DNA from: Tragulus kanchil
Taxonomy: Eukaryota > Chordata > Mammalia > Artiodactyla > Tragulidae
NCBI GenBank assembly: GCA_022376925.1
Contig: JAIOJX010000032.1
Span: 205,340,939 to 205,404,938 of the forward strand
DNA length: 64,000 nucleotides
Direction of reading: 5' to 3'
In this document: one piece after another, positions 1-13,200 of the stretch
Numbering within the stretch: position 1 is the stretch's first letter
How the letters are laid out: each line of letters starts with the position of its first letter
Translations under genes and position numbers: made by a program
Notes under the pieces: model-generated
What the model was told of the DNA's origin: nothing
Seen by the model: the letters and a program-made list of their open reading frames with translations, nothing else
Database searches by the model: none

Positions 1-1121
1 ATCCATATTCCAGGACAGCGTGGACCTTTAAGTGAATTTCCTGCCTGTACCTTAGATCATGTATGTCAAAATACAATCTAATTAATTAAAAGATTTTGTT
101 TAAAGAAAAAAAAACATACTGAGACTCAAATGCCATTAACTTTAAAGCTTATTTTTTAATCCACATACGAAATCTAGGAATGTAGAGGTTGACACCATCT
201 CTATGCAAACACACAGTTTCTAACCAAAGTCCTCTATAACACACATGGGTTGATGAAACCACTCCTTAGAGAGCACGTATTCTCTAGGGGTTAGGAATCA
301 GGGTCTTGCTTTGTACATTTTCAGAAGAATATGAAAAGCAACTTTAGCAAGGGCTGAAGTATTTAATAAAACAAATAATATTTTGAGTTAAAAAAGCAAC
401 ACTATTCCAAGGCATTGCTAATTTCTGTACCACATTAGCAAACACTAAAATAACAGAAGTCTGTAAGTCGCATACTCTTGAATGACAGGGTAAAGCAGAC
501 ATCACTACAGAGGTGTGATCAAAAGCATTCACAGTATGTACACGGGAGCTCTGAATTCACACTTTTCGTAAGCCTTTAATCAGCCTAAGAAAAATGCATT
601 GCCTACACAGTCAAATCATTTTCCCCATCACTTAATAGGATAAAATGCGGAAGAACAAATTCAGGAGTCAGTAGAAACCCTCTGCCTCCTCGTTCAGTAA
701 GTTCTTCTGCCTCAGTTTATAGAAACTCAGTTACGAGCTCTTATAGCAAAGAAGAGACAATTATGCGTATGTTGGATAGGCTGTACCAAGTATCTGCTGG
801 AATGTAAAAATGCTCTTTCATATGTAATTGATTTTCTTAAAAAGCATATTCCCCTAGAGCCACCCACAAATAGATAAGTGAATACAAGGCTATGTTTCTT
901 AGCATTCTTAAAATTTTCTTGTAACAACACAGTAGAAGGTTCTTTTCCTTTGGTCAGGGGAAAAATAAAAAGTAGCCAAAAGTCTCCTTGAAGATGATTC
1001 TGGAAACTTTTACCATTAAGGTGCGTATCAACAACAGTAATCTGACCATAGAGATGAATTTAAACCCTTAAGAATTTTAATAAAGAGACACTTTGTTCAA
1101 AGTGGTTGTTCTGTCTCCTAC
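1..1121 (-). other. YLPM1 intron 17, partial
   Basis: This stretch follows the donor of exon 17 (gtaggag just left of 1122) and runs off the window. I looked on the minus strand for the remaining C-terminal coding sequence and did not find it. No SINE or LINE is obvious; the sequence is AT-rich and unremarkable. Confidence 0.75.
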
Positions 1122-1202
1122 CAGTTCGCTTTCCTCTTCCTCTGCATCTTTCTTTTCGTCCTTCTGTTCTTCAATATTAGCATCAAAATCTTCCATCTCC
1201 AC
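1122..1202 (-). CDS. YLPM1: YLPM1 exon 17
   Basis: This exon has 81 nt (27 codons, residues about 2007-2033), starts and ends in phase 0, and encodes an acidic/Lys-rich segment beginning [14 protein letters not shown] and ending EEEESEL. The acceptor is tggtgtag before GTGGAG; the donor is gtaggag. It lies after the P-loop domain core. In the family the next residues are GYIPKSKW, encoded by an exon not in this window. Confidence 0.93.
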
Positions 1203-4200
1203 CTACACCACCACGCACAAAAAGACTGAGTTAACATTCAGGAAAATGTTGAGTCCCTTACTGAGATCTGAAATGAACAGTTGCCCAGAGTGAGACTGCT
1301 ACATATGAAGTTAATTTCTAATTAACTTTGAAACAAACTTTGAAACAGAACGGACAGGCAAGATGATTATTCTTCCCTTTCATTTTCCTGGGATATCTAT
1401 CTTTATAATTCCCTATGAAGCTGAATATAATGAAAAGTTGATAGTTATCTGTTTTGAATAACTACAGACTACCAGGATTTCTTTTTAAAACCTTTAGCAA
1501 GTATTTTTTTAATCAGGTAAAACATATATGATTCAAATTTTAAAATAGAAGAAAGGGTATAGTGAAAAGTCATAACAACAGCTTGGCCCAGAACAGCAGC
1601 AATACAAATTCAGAGTAGACAGATTACAGAAGCATTTATAAGATAAAACTGACAAAATTTATAGACTGTATAACTGACTACATGGTGGAGGGACAGAGTC
1701 AAACCCTGGGATAAAGGGAGTCAAAAACAATAAAGAGTCAGGGTTTTAGCAACCAGTGACTGATGGGTCTATTTACTAAAGAGAATATTAGAAGAGAAAT
1801 AGGTTTGGATGAATTACATATTAAATAGGTTGAGCCTGAGGTGTTCTAAAGAAAGACATAGCTCTTGGTACAAAACTTGGAAAATAATAGTAGAATTGTA
1901 AAAATCACTTGTAACCCCTCCACTCAGATATAATTGTTGTTAACGTACTGATAAAATTCATTCCAATCTTTACAATTTAATATTAAGGGCATAAAAGTGG
2001 CAATCCAAGGTACCAGAAAGACTGGTTATCTACGTAGAATGTGCAGGTTGAAAGCAGAGCCCAAAATAGGGCCCTAAAGAATTCCAACATTTAAAGGACT
2101 GGAGAGCAAGAGAAGCCAGCAAAGGAGACTGAAAAGGGATGACCAGAGATATAAGAAGAAAACCAGAAGAGGGTAGACTCAGAAGCCGAGAGAAAAATGT
2201 TTTCAAGAAGGCGGACATGGTCATATGTGGCTTCAAAATTAAGCAACAGGAGAAGTGAGAATTGTTCACTGCCATGGAACTCTCTGGTGAGTGAATCACT
2301 AGAGAATGGCTGGGGCAGGAGCCAGAAGGAAATGGGCTGAGGGTTAGCCTGGAGGCAAAAACACAAAAGCACAGTGGAAACACTGAGTATAGATAACTCT
2401 CACTCACAGGAAGAAGTCAAACAAGCCAGAAGTATATGACTGACTAAAAGAGAAAAATGTTTCCTTTTCCATGATAAAGATTTATTTCTACTAAACTAAT
2501 AATTGATTGAGACAAGAACTATCAATCTGTGAAAATCTGTCAGGGAATAAGATATTAACAATCTCAAACTATCTCCCTACAAATTACTTTTTACAAAGAG
2601 AAAAATGTCGAAAACGTTGAAGGTATCACCTAAACCAAGTGATCAACATTTCAATCAACAATAATGAAATAAGGTGACATCGCGTAACTCCTGATATGAT
2701 GTACTGAGAACACGTCACTTATGTAGCATTCCTGCTAATGTTTAACTTAAAGCTAATCCACATTGAGGGGCATTCTACAATAGGCTTCAAAATTTCTTTG
2801 TCCTTCATAGCTGAGAAATCATTTTCTATATTAAAGGACTGGATCCTGAATTTTAAGAAATTATTATAAAGCACATTATGGAAACAACTGGTGAAATATG
2901 AATATGGACTGTACATGAAAGAATTCAGAAAATGTATATTACCAATACAAGATCTTATCAATAATTTGATAACTGAGACTTCTACTTTTGTAAGAGAATG
3001 CCCTTGCTCTTGGGAGGTATCTTCTGAAACACTTGGGGATAATGGGTTTATGAGGTCTGCATTTTTATTCTCAAATGGTTCCAGAGTAACAGGAATAGTG
3101 GAAGATATAGAAGAAATCTAGGTAGAGAAAAATGTGACAAAATATGAACAATCAGTGAGTCTCAGGGAAAGTCACGCAGGTGTTTTAAAAATGGTGGAGA
3201 AAAAGGTTTCTTTTGCACTGCCTTCAAGCCAAAGGACACTCACCTCTTCAATAGCAGCATCTTGCAACAAAGAACGAATGTCCAGACGCATCATGTGACG
3301 AGGTGCAGTTTCCCAGTGATCAGCCATCTAATTGAGAGATTTAGGAGCTCAAGTTACCTCTAGAAGCTACTCAAAGAAAGACCAAGAGACCATACTATGC
3401 CCTCTATTTTTTTTTTTTAATCACCTTATTTATTTCTTTAAGCTTTCTTCCATGAATATTCCTCTTGCCACAAGTCTGGTTATCTACACTCATTTCAGCC
3501 AAATAAACCTAAAAAGGAATGAATAATGATTAGGCAAACAAGTGCAGTACTTAATGATAACACAAAAGTACTCTAAAGTTCTTTTAAATCTGTACCTCAA
3601 ATCCCTTGGTTTTTGCTGCACTCCAAAACTGGTCAAAATGTCTAACTCTGTCATTGATGGCATCCAGGATGATGAAAGGGAAAAAGCCATCATCCAGAGT
3701 CTTTTTGAAAGTTTTGAACATGCTGGTGCGATAGGTTTCCTCCATTTCGGCTTCATATTCATATTCCATTACCTAAGATCCCCCAAAGAGATACAGAGTT
3801 AGTAAAACCAAAGAATCATCTTAAATCTCTTCCCGGGGTTAGCTTGGATAGAGACAACTTTCCTTCCTTCTCAGGTGTAGTCTTTTCCTTCACACCTGAG
3901 CACATTTCTCTCTGAACACTTTCTCCTTTCAACACTATTTATGAATCAGGATGTAATCTGAGAGGAAGATATTATACCTTTTTTTTCACTTTCTTTCCAG
4001 AATCGGGATCTTTTTCTTCTTTTTCTACTTCAGTAATGAAGTAATCATCCAGGCTTAGAACTCTAGGTGCAGGCCCTCCGAACTCTACTTCCTTATCCTA
4101 AAGAATCAGAGTCAAGAAAGTTAAAGAGAATTTATGGAATAAATGAATAATCGTACACAAAGTTTTTCCTTATTTCTAAATACCATGCAATTTTCCTGTG

Positions 4201-7200
4201 GTTTCAAATCAAGCTGGGGCAAAAAGTATTTGTCTAAGCAGATCAAAATGAGACAGCACCTACCAGATGGGTCAAGCAGAATGGATGAAACAGGAAATAT
4301 CTGTATCAACATTACATCGCTTGTTAAGAAGCCAAGTGGCTAACAAAAGCGAAGAATGTTTCCACTTTCCCATACTCACTCGAATAAGTTTCGCAACATG
4401 TGTCTTTCCACTGCCTGGCAATCCTCTCATTATAACAACAATCTGAAACACAATCATAAAATAAATCACTCAAGAGTTGCTTTTTTTTTTCAAAATAAGA
4501 TCTTAGAGTTAATGACCTAAATATTCTCCAGAATAGACCATATGATAAGCCATGAAACAAGCCTTAATACGTTTGAGAGGACAGGAATAATACAAAGCAT
4601 GTCTTTGACCACAATGGAAAGAAATTAAAAGTTAAGAAAATGAAGAAAAAAAAAGGTTAAGAAATGCATAAGCATGTAAAAATTAAATATCATAATCTTA
4701 AATAACCAATAGATCAAGGAAGAAATCAAAAGAAAAATCAGGGTTTCCCCTGGTGATCCAGTGGGTAAGGACACCGCCTTGCACTGCAAGGGGCGCCGGT
4801 TCGATCCCTGGCCTGGGAAGATCCCACGTGCCGCGGAGCGGCTGGACCGATGTGTCTAATTACCGAGCCGGAGCTCTGGAGTGCATGCACCCAGAGCCAG
4901 CGTTCTGCAACGACAGACGTCACCGCAATGGGAGGCCCACAGGAGCCAAAAAGAAGAACAAAGACGGGTGAAAATAGAGAAATAAAAGACCAATAGAAGT
5001 GGCCTGCCCACTCCCCTCCCTCCCCAACCCGACCCCCGCCCAAAATAAATAAATAAATAAATCTTTAAAAAAAAAAAATCAGAAAATACTTTGAGATTAA
5101 CAAAAATGAAGACACAACATAAGAAAACAGAAAAACAAACTAAACTTAAAGCAAGCAGAAGGAAGGATATCATATTAGGGCGGAGATTACAAATATAGAG
5201 AACAGAAAATTAAACATTAAGTGAACTAAGTCAGAAAGAGAAAGACAAATATGGTATATCATTTATACATGGAAACTAAAACATGATACAAATGAATTTA
5301 TCTACAAAACAGAAACAGACTCACAGACAGAGAGAACAGATTTGTGGTTGCCAAGGTGGGGAATGGGAAAAGATAGATTAGTAATTTGGGATTAGCAGAT
5401 GTAAACTACTATATACAGACTAGATAATCAATAAGGTCCTACTGTATAGTACAGATGACTATATTCAGTATCATATGATTAAACCATAATAGAAAAGGAT
5501 ATGAAAATATATATCTATATATGTATCTGAATCACTTTGCTGTATGCAAGAAATTAAGACAACGTTGCGAATCACCTGTACGCCAATAAAGTACATTTTA
5601 AAAAATTTAAAAATATACTATGTTACAGAAAAGTACAGAAATTCTGTTCAGGATACTATGAAAATCTCTTATCCGCTTCTGATTTGCAATAAAACTAGTC
5701 AACCCATAGGACTCACTCTCTCAGGTCTGCTCTCTCGGCCAGGTGGTTTCAAAATATCATCCACGTTCTTAGATTCGGGTTTCTTCTCAACCCGTGGAGC
5801 TGGAGGTGGCTGGTGGCTTATTGAAGGAGCTGGCAGGGGCATTCGCTCCTCAGGGTAACTTCTTCGTTCTCCTAGGATGTCAGCAGTGGAACAAGATTAC
5901 TATTTTTTTTTTTTAATAAATTGGGGAGAGGTGATGTTTATTTATTTATCTTTTTTGGGCAGGGGTCAGGTTGGGGAGGGGGGGGGATGGGCGGGCCACT
6001 TCCATTGGTCTTTCATTTCTCTATTTTCATCCGTCTTTGTTCTTTGGCTCCTGTGGGCCTCCCATCGCGGTGGCCTCTGTTGTCGCAGAGCGCTGGCTCT
6101 GGGCACACGTGCACCAGAGCTCTGGCTCGGTAATTGGACACATCGGTCCATCTTCCCAGGCCAGGGATCGAACCGGCGCCCCTTGCACTGCAAGGGGGTG
6201 TCCTTATCCACTGGACCACCAGGGGAAGCTCAAGATTACTATTTATATAGGAATTATCTGAAAACTTAATCCTCTCCACTCCTCCTAAAGTATATATATA
6301 TATATATATAAATAAAAGAACAAGTCATCAGCTTAGGAAAGCTTATTCGTATAAATAGGTATTAATTTCTAATTTAAGTATAATTTCAATTACACTTAAA
6401 ATTACACAGTGAAAATTATAACTAAAAGTATAATTTTTAACTAAAAGCAATCTAAGTGCACAAAAATTTGAGTCTTATACCTTATTCACTTGATGAATTG
6501 TCAGAGTCAGTACTATAATAGATTTACATATGGAAAAATGTATACAGTATACCCTTAATGAGAACAAGCAGGATAAAGAAATTGTATGTAGACTTTAATT
6601 ACAACTTCAGTATGTATGTGAAGAGAGAATGAGAGGAAATATACAAAATTACAATAGCTGTAGTATGGTAGGTGGTGGAATTGTGACTTTGTTTCTATCT
6701 TCCAAAATGTCTTTAATAATGTAAAAAAAGCAATTTAAATTTTACCTCATCAATTACATGACTATTTTTGGTAATAATGTTGTCATCTCCAAGAAATCTG
6801 TGAGTGCATTTTACTCTGAAAATTTAAATCCATAGCTAAAATCAAAAGCACCTCCTGGGGCTTCTCTGGTGGTCCAGTGGCTGGGACTACAGGCTTCCAA
6901 TGCAGGGGACCTGGGTTCAATTCCTGGCCAGGGAACTAGATCCCACATACTGCAACTAAGACCCAGCACAGCCAAATAAATAAATATTAAAAAAAAAAAA
7001 AAAAAAAGAGCATCTCACCATCTTTATAGTTAGTAAGGTACTAATCTATCTACCTCCAAACATGGGCGGTCCTTCATAGGCTGGTCGGTCAGACTTCCGA
7101 TCATAGGATGGCCTATCAAATCCCCCTCTTCTGGACGAGGAATGGTCTTTTTTGTCTCGATAAGACTGAGTCCTATAAAGTTTAACAGGAAGTGCTTTGG

Positions 7201-10200
7201 TAAATAAAAAAACATATGGAGGTCTCTTATAATGCAACACCATTATCTGCCCAAGTTTCTCTGAGTGGTTATTATTCACAGTCAATATTTATATTTTTAT
7301 TCTGCTTTCCCATGTAGATCTGGTTTGCATACACACATCTACAGAGCTCACAAAGAGCTAAAGCTAATTGTTTGCCTATTAAATAAGCAATAACTACAAC
7401 TCTGTTAACAATACTCTTTCCTTTCAGGCTATCTCCATTTGCCATTTAACTCTCTGGAATGCAAGCTTGCAAAACTCAAGCATCAAGTCTCCTGAAAACT
7501 GGTATTCTTCCCTCTCCAAGTTATACACACACATGCATGAAAAGAATACATCATTTACTAAATTTCCTTTAAGGACACAGACTTTTGCTGAACTTAAATA
7601 CATGGTAATTTGCACACCTGGCAAAGATAGTTTTCACTGCATACCTATCATCTCTAGGTCGGCGTTCTCTGTCAAATCGATCCCGGTCATAGTCAATAAT
7701 ACCACGATCGCGGTCTCGATCTCTGTGTGTCTCCCGATCCCTTTTGAAATCTCGATGATCTGCCATGACATTGCTCTGACGATCAAAGTAAGGCTCACGA
7801 TCTCTGTCTCTATCATAACGATCTCGTTGGCCTCTTCATGACCTCATCAATTACATGACTATTTTTGGTAATAATGTTGTCATCTCCAAGAAATCTGTGA
7901 GTGCATTTTACTCTGAAAATTTAAATCCATAGCTAAAATCAAAAGCACCTCCTGGGGCTTCTCTGGTGGTCCAGTGGCTGGGACTACAGGCTTCCAATGC
8001 AGGGGACCTGGGTTCAATTCCTGGCCAGGGAACTAGATCCCACATACTGCAACTAAGACCCAGCACAGCCAAATAAATAAATATTAAAAAAAAAAAAAAA
8101 GAGCATCTCACCATCTTTATAGTTAGTAAGGTACTAATCTATCTACCTCCAAACATGGGCGGTCCTTCATAGGCTGGTCGGTCAGACTTCCGATCATAGG
8201 ATGGCCTATCAAATCCCCCTCTTCTGGACGAGGAATGGTCTTTTTTGTCTCGATAAGACTGAGTCCTATAAAGTTTAACAGGAAGTGCTTTGGTAAATAA
8301 AAAAACATATGGAGGTCTCTTATAATGCAACACCATTATCTGCCCAAGTTTCTCTGAGTGGTTATTATTCACAGTCAATATTTATATTTTTATTCTGCTT
8401 TCCCATGTAGATCTGGTTTGCATACACACATCTACAGAGCTCACAAAGAGCTAAAGCTAATTGTTTGCCTATTAAATAAGCAATAACTACAACTCTGTTA
8501 ACAATACTCTTTCCTTTCAGGCTATCTCCATTTGCCATTTAACTCTCTGGAATGCAAGCTTGCAAAACTCAAGCATCAAGTCTCCTGAAAACTGGTATTC
8601 TTCCCTCTCCAAGTTATACACACACATGCATGAAAAGAATACATCATTTACTAAATTTCCTTTAAGGACACAGACTTTTGCTGAACTTAAATACATGGTA
8701 ATTTGCACACCTGGCAAAGATAGTTTTCACTGCATACCTATCATCTCTAGGTCGGCGTTCTCTGTCAAATCGATCCCGGTCATAGTCAATAATACCACGA
8801 TCGCGGTCTCGATCTCTGTGTGTCTCCCGATCCCTTTTGAAATCTCGATGATCTGCCATGACATTGCTCTGACGATCAAAGTAAGGCTCACGATCTCTGT
8901 CTCTATCATAACGATCTCGTTGGCCTGCATGCTCTGCAAAAACAATTAACATAAAATAAGAACGATATCCCTTTTCTCTGAAATAAAAGCAGAAAAGTAC
9001 AAATCTAAATTTAGAACTAGTATAAATTGTTGCCCTAAATTCAAATTATGAATCCTTTAGCTATATTAAAGGTAGGCCCAGATAATCTTACCAGAAAGAA
9101 AATTGTATAATAATTTGTTCCTAAAAGGCTTAAAAATACTGATCTCAAAAAAAAGAAAAAAATACTGATCTCTCTGGGACCTCTACCTGTTTCAAAAGTT
9201 GATCTTTCAGGTAGTGGATCTGGACGTAGAGTTATTCTTTCTCCATAGGGTATCTGTTCGACTTTATTAGTGGATATGTCTGGTAAACAAAATCAGGGAT
9301 AAAAACACATTAAGAGTGAAGCTTAAGAAAGCCAAAGCTGATGCTAACAATTCCTTTAGATTCTGAAATACAAATTGGCCACCGTTACTCACCTCGGCCA
9401 TGGCCATAGTCAACAGTCTGCTGCACTGGTGGTGGCTTGGACATTGGGGGCATCCCCATAGGCATTGGGCCTGGAGGAGGGATGGAAGGGTGGACAGGTG
9501 GGGGTGGTAACACTGGAGCAGGTGGAAGTGCTGCTGCTTCGGACTTAAATTCCGAATTCAGTCCCTGCTCATCATTTGTATCCCAGAGGCCATAGAAAGA
9601 ATCTTCATCCCAGCGCTCCTGTTCCACAGCTGAACCTTGTGGCTTTATCACTGGAGGAGGAGGGGGCGGTGGTGGCGGAGGGGGCGGTGGTGGCGGTATT
9701 GGGATGGGTGGCCTGGTCACGGGGACAGATGATCTTGCTGGTGGAGCAGAGGGTCTTACCATTGAACCTGGTGGCTTACCCATAGGAGGCGGTGGCCTAT
9801 AGGACCCCGGAGGCTGGAGAACAGAGGAAATGGCTTAATGAATGAGTATATCATCATACTTTCACATATCAGTAGAAATCTGGTTCTCAATTCATAGAAG
9901 AAAAATTTGATAAATTGAACTTATTCAAAATTTAAAACTTTCTGTATTTTAAAATATACCATTAGCTAGAAAAGTTATATGAATCACATATTTGATATAG
10001 GACTTACATTCAGAATATAAAAATCTCTTATACGACAATCAAAAAATACGGGCATAAAATTTGCATATATTTTTCCAAAAAAGATGTATGAATGGCCAAT
10101 ACATCCATGAAAATATGTTTAACATCATCAGTCATTAGAGAAACGTCAACGGAAATGTGTTTTATGGCAGTAGTAGTATCTCTTGCCAGCTAGGTCCTAC

Positions 10201-13200
10201 TTAATACTGAAACTCAGTGGTCAAATTTTATTTTAATTTTTTGCAAGTAACCTCTGATTTGAATACTCCTTTCTCCATTTAGTTCTGAGTTTCTGGTTTG
10301 TTTTATCGATAAACACATTAATAGCTACTTTAGACCCTGGAAAGCCAACAATGTACATTACTTACATATTTACTCATACACAGGCAGTGCTTTAAAAACA
10401 AACGTTTTGAGCAGCAAAATTACATTCTGACTTTATTTACCAAGAGGTCTGGAGTGAAAGACAAAGGACTACTATCTATATGTAAATTTTATGTTACGGC
10501 ACTTTAAACTTTGTTAGAAAATGCCTACATATGACAAAGTCACTGTGTCTATAGCACAGCTGTCCAGACATGTTTTGCATATCTTAGGAATTCTCTGGTC
10601 TATGCCTACAAGTAAAAACGGTTTTCTTCGTAGAACTCAGTGAGAGCAATGCATACACTTTTGAAAAGCAAAACACCCCTACAGTATTTACTTACAGTAA
10701 GAATTAATATCTATACCATACTGAAGATAATATAAATTCATAAGAAAAACCTTAAGAGTTAAATAGACGACAAAAACAGGATTTTTACAAGAAATATAAT
10801 TAACAAATACTGGAAAATATTTGTGTTCACTAATTATCAAAACTACCAAACTATTAAAACATTTTATTAAACTTGTCGATCTAACAAAAATGTTAAATAA
10901 CTGACGCTTATAAGGCTATAGTATACCTGTTACACAACTACTTTAGAGAACTGTTGGCTATATTACAGCAATCATTTAAAATGCGTTCCTTACTAATGTA
11001 CCATTAGCTAGAAAAGTTATATGAATCACATATTTGATATAGGACTTACATTCAGAATATAAAAATCTCTTATACGACAATCAAAAAATACGGGCATAAA
11101 ATTTGCATATATTTTTCCAAAAAAGATGTATGAATGGCCAATACATCCATGAAAATATGTTTAACATCATCAGTCATTAGAGAAACGTCAACGGAAATGT
11201 GTTTTATGGCAGTAGTAGTATCTCTTGCCAGCTAGGTCCTACTTAATACTGAAACTCAGTGGTCAAATTTTATTTTAATTTTTTGCAAGTAACCTCTGAT
11301 TTGAATACTCCTTTCTCCATTTAGTTCTGAGTTTCTGGTTTGTTTTATCGATAAACACATTAATAGCTACTTTAGACCCTGGAAAGCCAACAATGTACAT
11401 TACTTACATATTTACTCATACACAGGCAGTGCTTTAAAAACAAACGTTTTGAGCAGCAAAATTACATTCTGACTTTATTTACCAAGAGGTCTGGAGTGAA
11501 AGACAAAGGACTACTATCTATATGTAAATTTTATGTTACGGCACTTTAAACTTTGTTAGAAAATGCCTACATATGACAAAGTCACTGTGTCTATAGCACA
11601 GCTGTCCAGACATGTTTTGCATATCTTAGGAATTCTCTGGTCTATGCCTACAAGTAAAAACGGTTTTCTTCGTAGAACTCAGTGAGAGCAATGCATACAC
11701 TTTTGAAAAGCAAAACACCCCTACAGTATTTACTTACAGTAAGAATTAATATCTATACCATACTGAAGATAATATAAATTCATAAGAAAAACCTTAAGAG
11801 TTAAATAGACGACAAAAACAGGATTTTTACAAGAAATATAATTAACAAATACTGGAAAATATTTGTGTTCACTAATTATCAAAACTACCAAACTATTAAA
11901 ACATTTTATTAAACTTGTCGATCTAACAAAAATGTTAAATAACTGACGCTTATAAGGCTATAGTATACCTGTTACACAACTACTTTAGAGAACTGTTGGC
12001 TATATTACAGCAATCATTTAAAATGTCCTTGTTCCTTAACTAATGTACCCCACTTTAGGAATTTAAAAATACTTTTAAGATGATATCTGAAATAAGAATT
12101 TGAAGCATAATGCATTGTGGTTTATAGAAAATAAAGAATGCAGATGTTAAGCTTTTATATATAGAATGGGTAAACAACAAGGTCCTACTGTGCAGCACAG
12201 AGAACTGTTCAATATCCTGGGACAGACCATAAAGCAAAAGAACATTAAAAAAAAAAAAACCACACATACATATAAAACTGGGGCTTCCCTGGTAACAGTG
12301 GTAAAGAGTTTGCCTGCCAATGCAGGGGACACGGGTTCAATCCCCGATCCAGGAGAATCCCACATGCTACGGATCAACTAAGCCCAAGAGCCACAACTAC
12401 TGAGCCTGTGCTCTAGAGCCTCAGAGCCACAACTATGGAGCCCGTGTGCCACGACTATTGAAGCCTGTGTGCTCTAGAGCCCGAGTTCCAAGAGAAGTCA
12501 CTGCAACAAGAAGCCTGCTCACCTCAACTAGAGAGTAGCCCTCACTCCCTGCAACTAGAGAAGAGCCTGTGGCAGCAGTAAAAACCCAGAATAGCCAAAA
12601 ATAAATAAATAAGTAAATTGAAAAAATTTGAAGCACTCTCCTGTACAGCAGAAATAAACACAATATCGCAAATCAACTATAATTTAATTAAAAATACTAA
12701 AACTAAAAACATAACAATTTGATACATAGCCATTCATTAATACTGAATTAATAATATTAAAGATTAGAAACAAAGGTCTAACAGAAATAGTTTATTAAAG
12801 TGAATAAAACAGAAATGTGGATTTATAATCGAGAGCTTCTACTATTTTCTAAGAGATACAAAGATAAAAGACACAGTTCCTATCGTTATGAAGAATAAGC
12901 AAACTAAGATAGAAGGCAAGATAGACAAGAAAATAATCAAAACACAGTATGATAAGGTTTCTGTAGGCCCATAAGATGCTACAGGTGTACATGTGAGGGC
13001 AACTGTCTTACATAGTGGAAGAGAAGACACAGAGCTGAGTTCCACAGAATAAGTAAGAATTAACTAGTTGGAGAAGGCGATAGGAAGAGAAGAAAGATTC
13101 TAGGCTTAGAGAACAACATGCACATGCAAAGGCAAGGAGAAAGAAAAGCCAGTCGCTCTCACAGAACTGTTAGACGCTCCATGTGGAGAGAAAGTAAAGA

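Larger units (their letters stand above)
4443..5716 (-). other. YLPM1 intron 11
   Basis: Intron of 1.27 kb. Most of it is an L1 fragment (about 4560-5615) interrupted by a plus-strand tRNA-derived SINE (4740-5079). No other gene is seen. Confidence 0.8.
5872..7053 (-). other. YLPM1 intron 10 (shorter reading)
   Basis: This runs from exon 11 to the left copy of exon 10. It contains a minus-strand SINE (5906-6230), a (TA)10 tract at 6291-6310 and a plus-strand SINE (6857-7007). If the right-hand copy of exon 10 is the real one, the intron extends to 8146. Confidence 0.7.
6744..7833. repeat. Tandem duplication A, left copy
   Basis: This matches 7841-8926 essentially base for base, apart from an A tract of 19 versus 15. 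It is separated from the right copy by only 7 bp (cttcatg). It holds exon 10 and most of exon 9 of YLPM1. The unit is about 1.09 kb. It is probably a false assembly duplication; see findings. Confidence 0.95.
7841..8926. repeat. Tandem duplication A, right copy
   Basis: Partner of 6744-7833 at an offset of 1097, then 1093 after the A tract. It continues at its right end into the intact acceptor of exon 9. Confidence 0.95.

Noticed and set aside
344..930. Minus-strand ORFs in the left 1 kb as the last YLPM1 exons
   Set aside because: Their translations do not match the expected C-terminal segment (starting GYIPKSKW) and lack matching splice sites and phases.
5877..6269. Several 80-130-residue ORFs over SINEs (also at 4738, 25240, 49439, 51219 and 52426)
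   Set aside because: They are translations of the same tRNA-derived SINE family, recurring at each copy.
7569..7766. The Arg/Asp-rich ORF as a separate small protein
   Set aside because: It is the truncated duplicate of YLPM1 exon 9 read into its intron.
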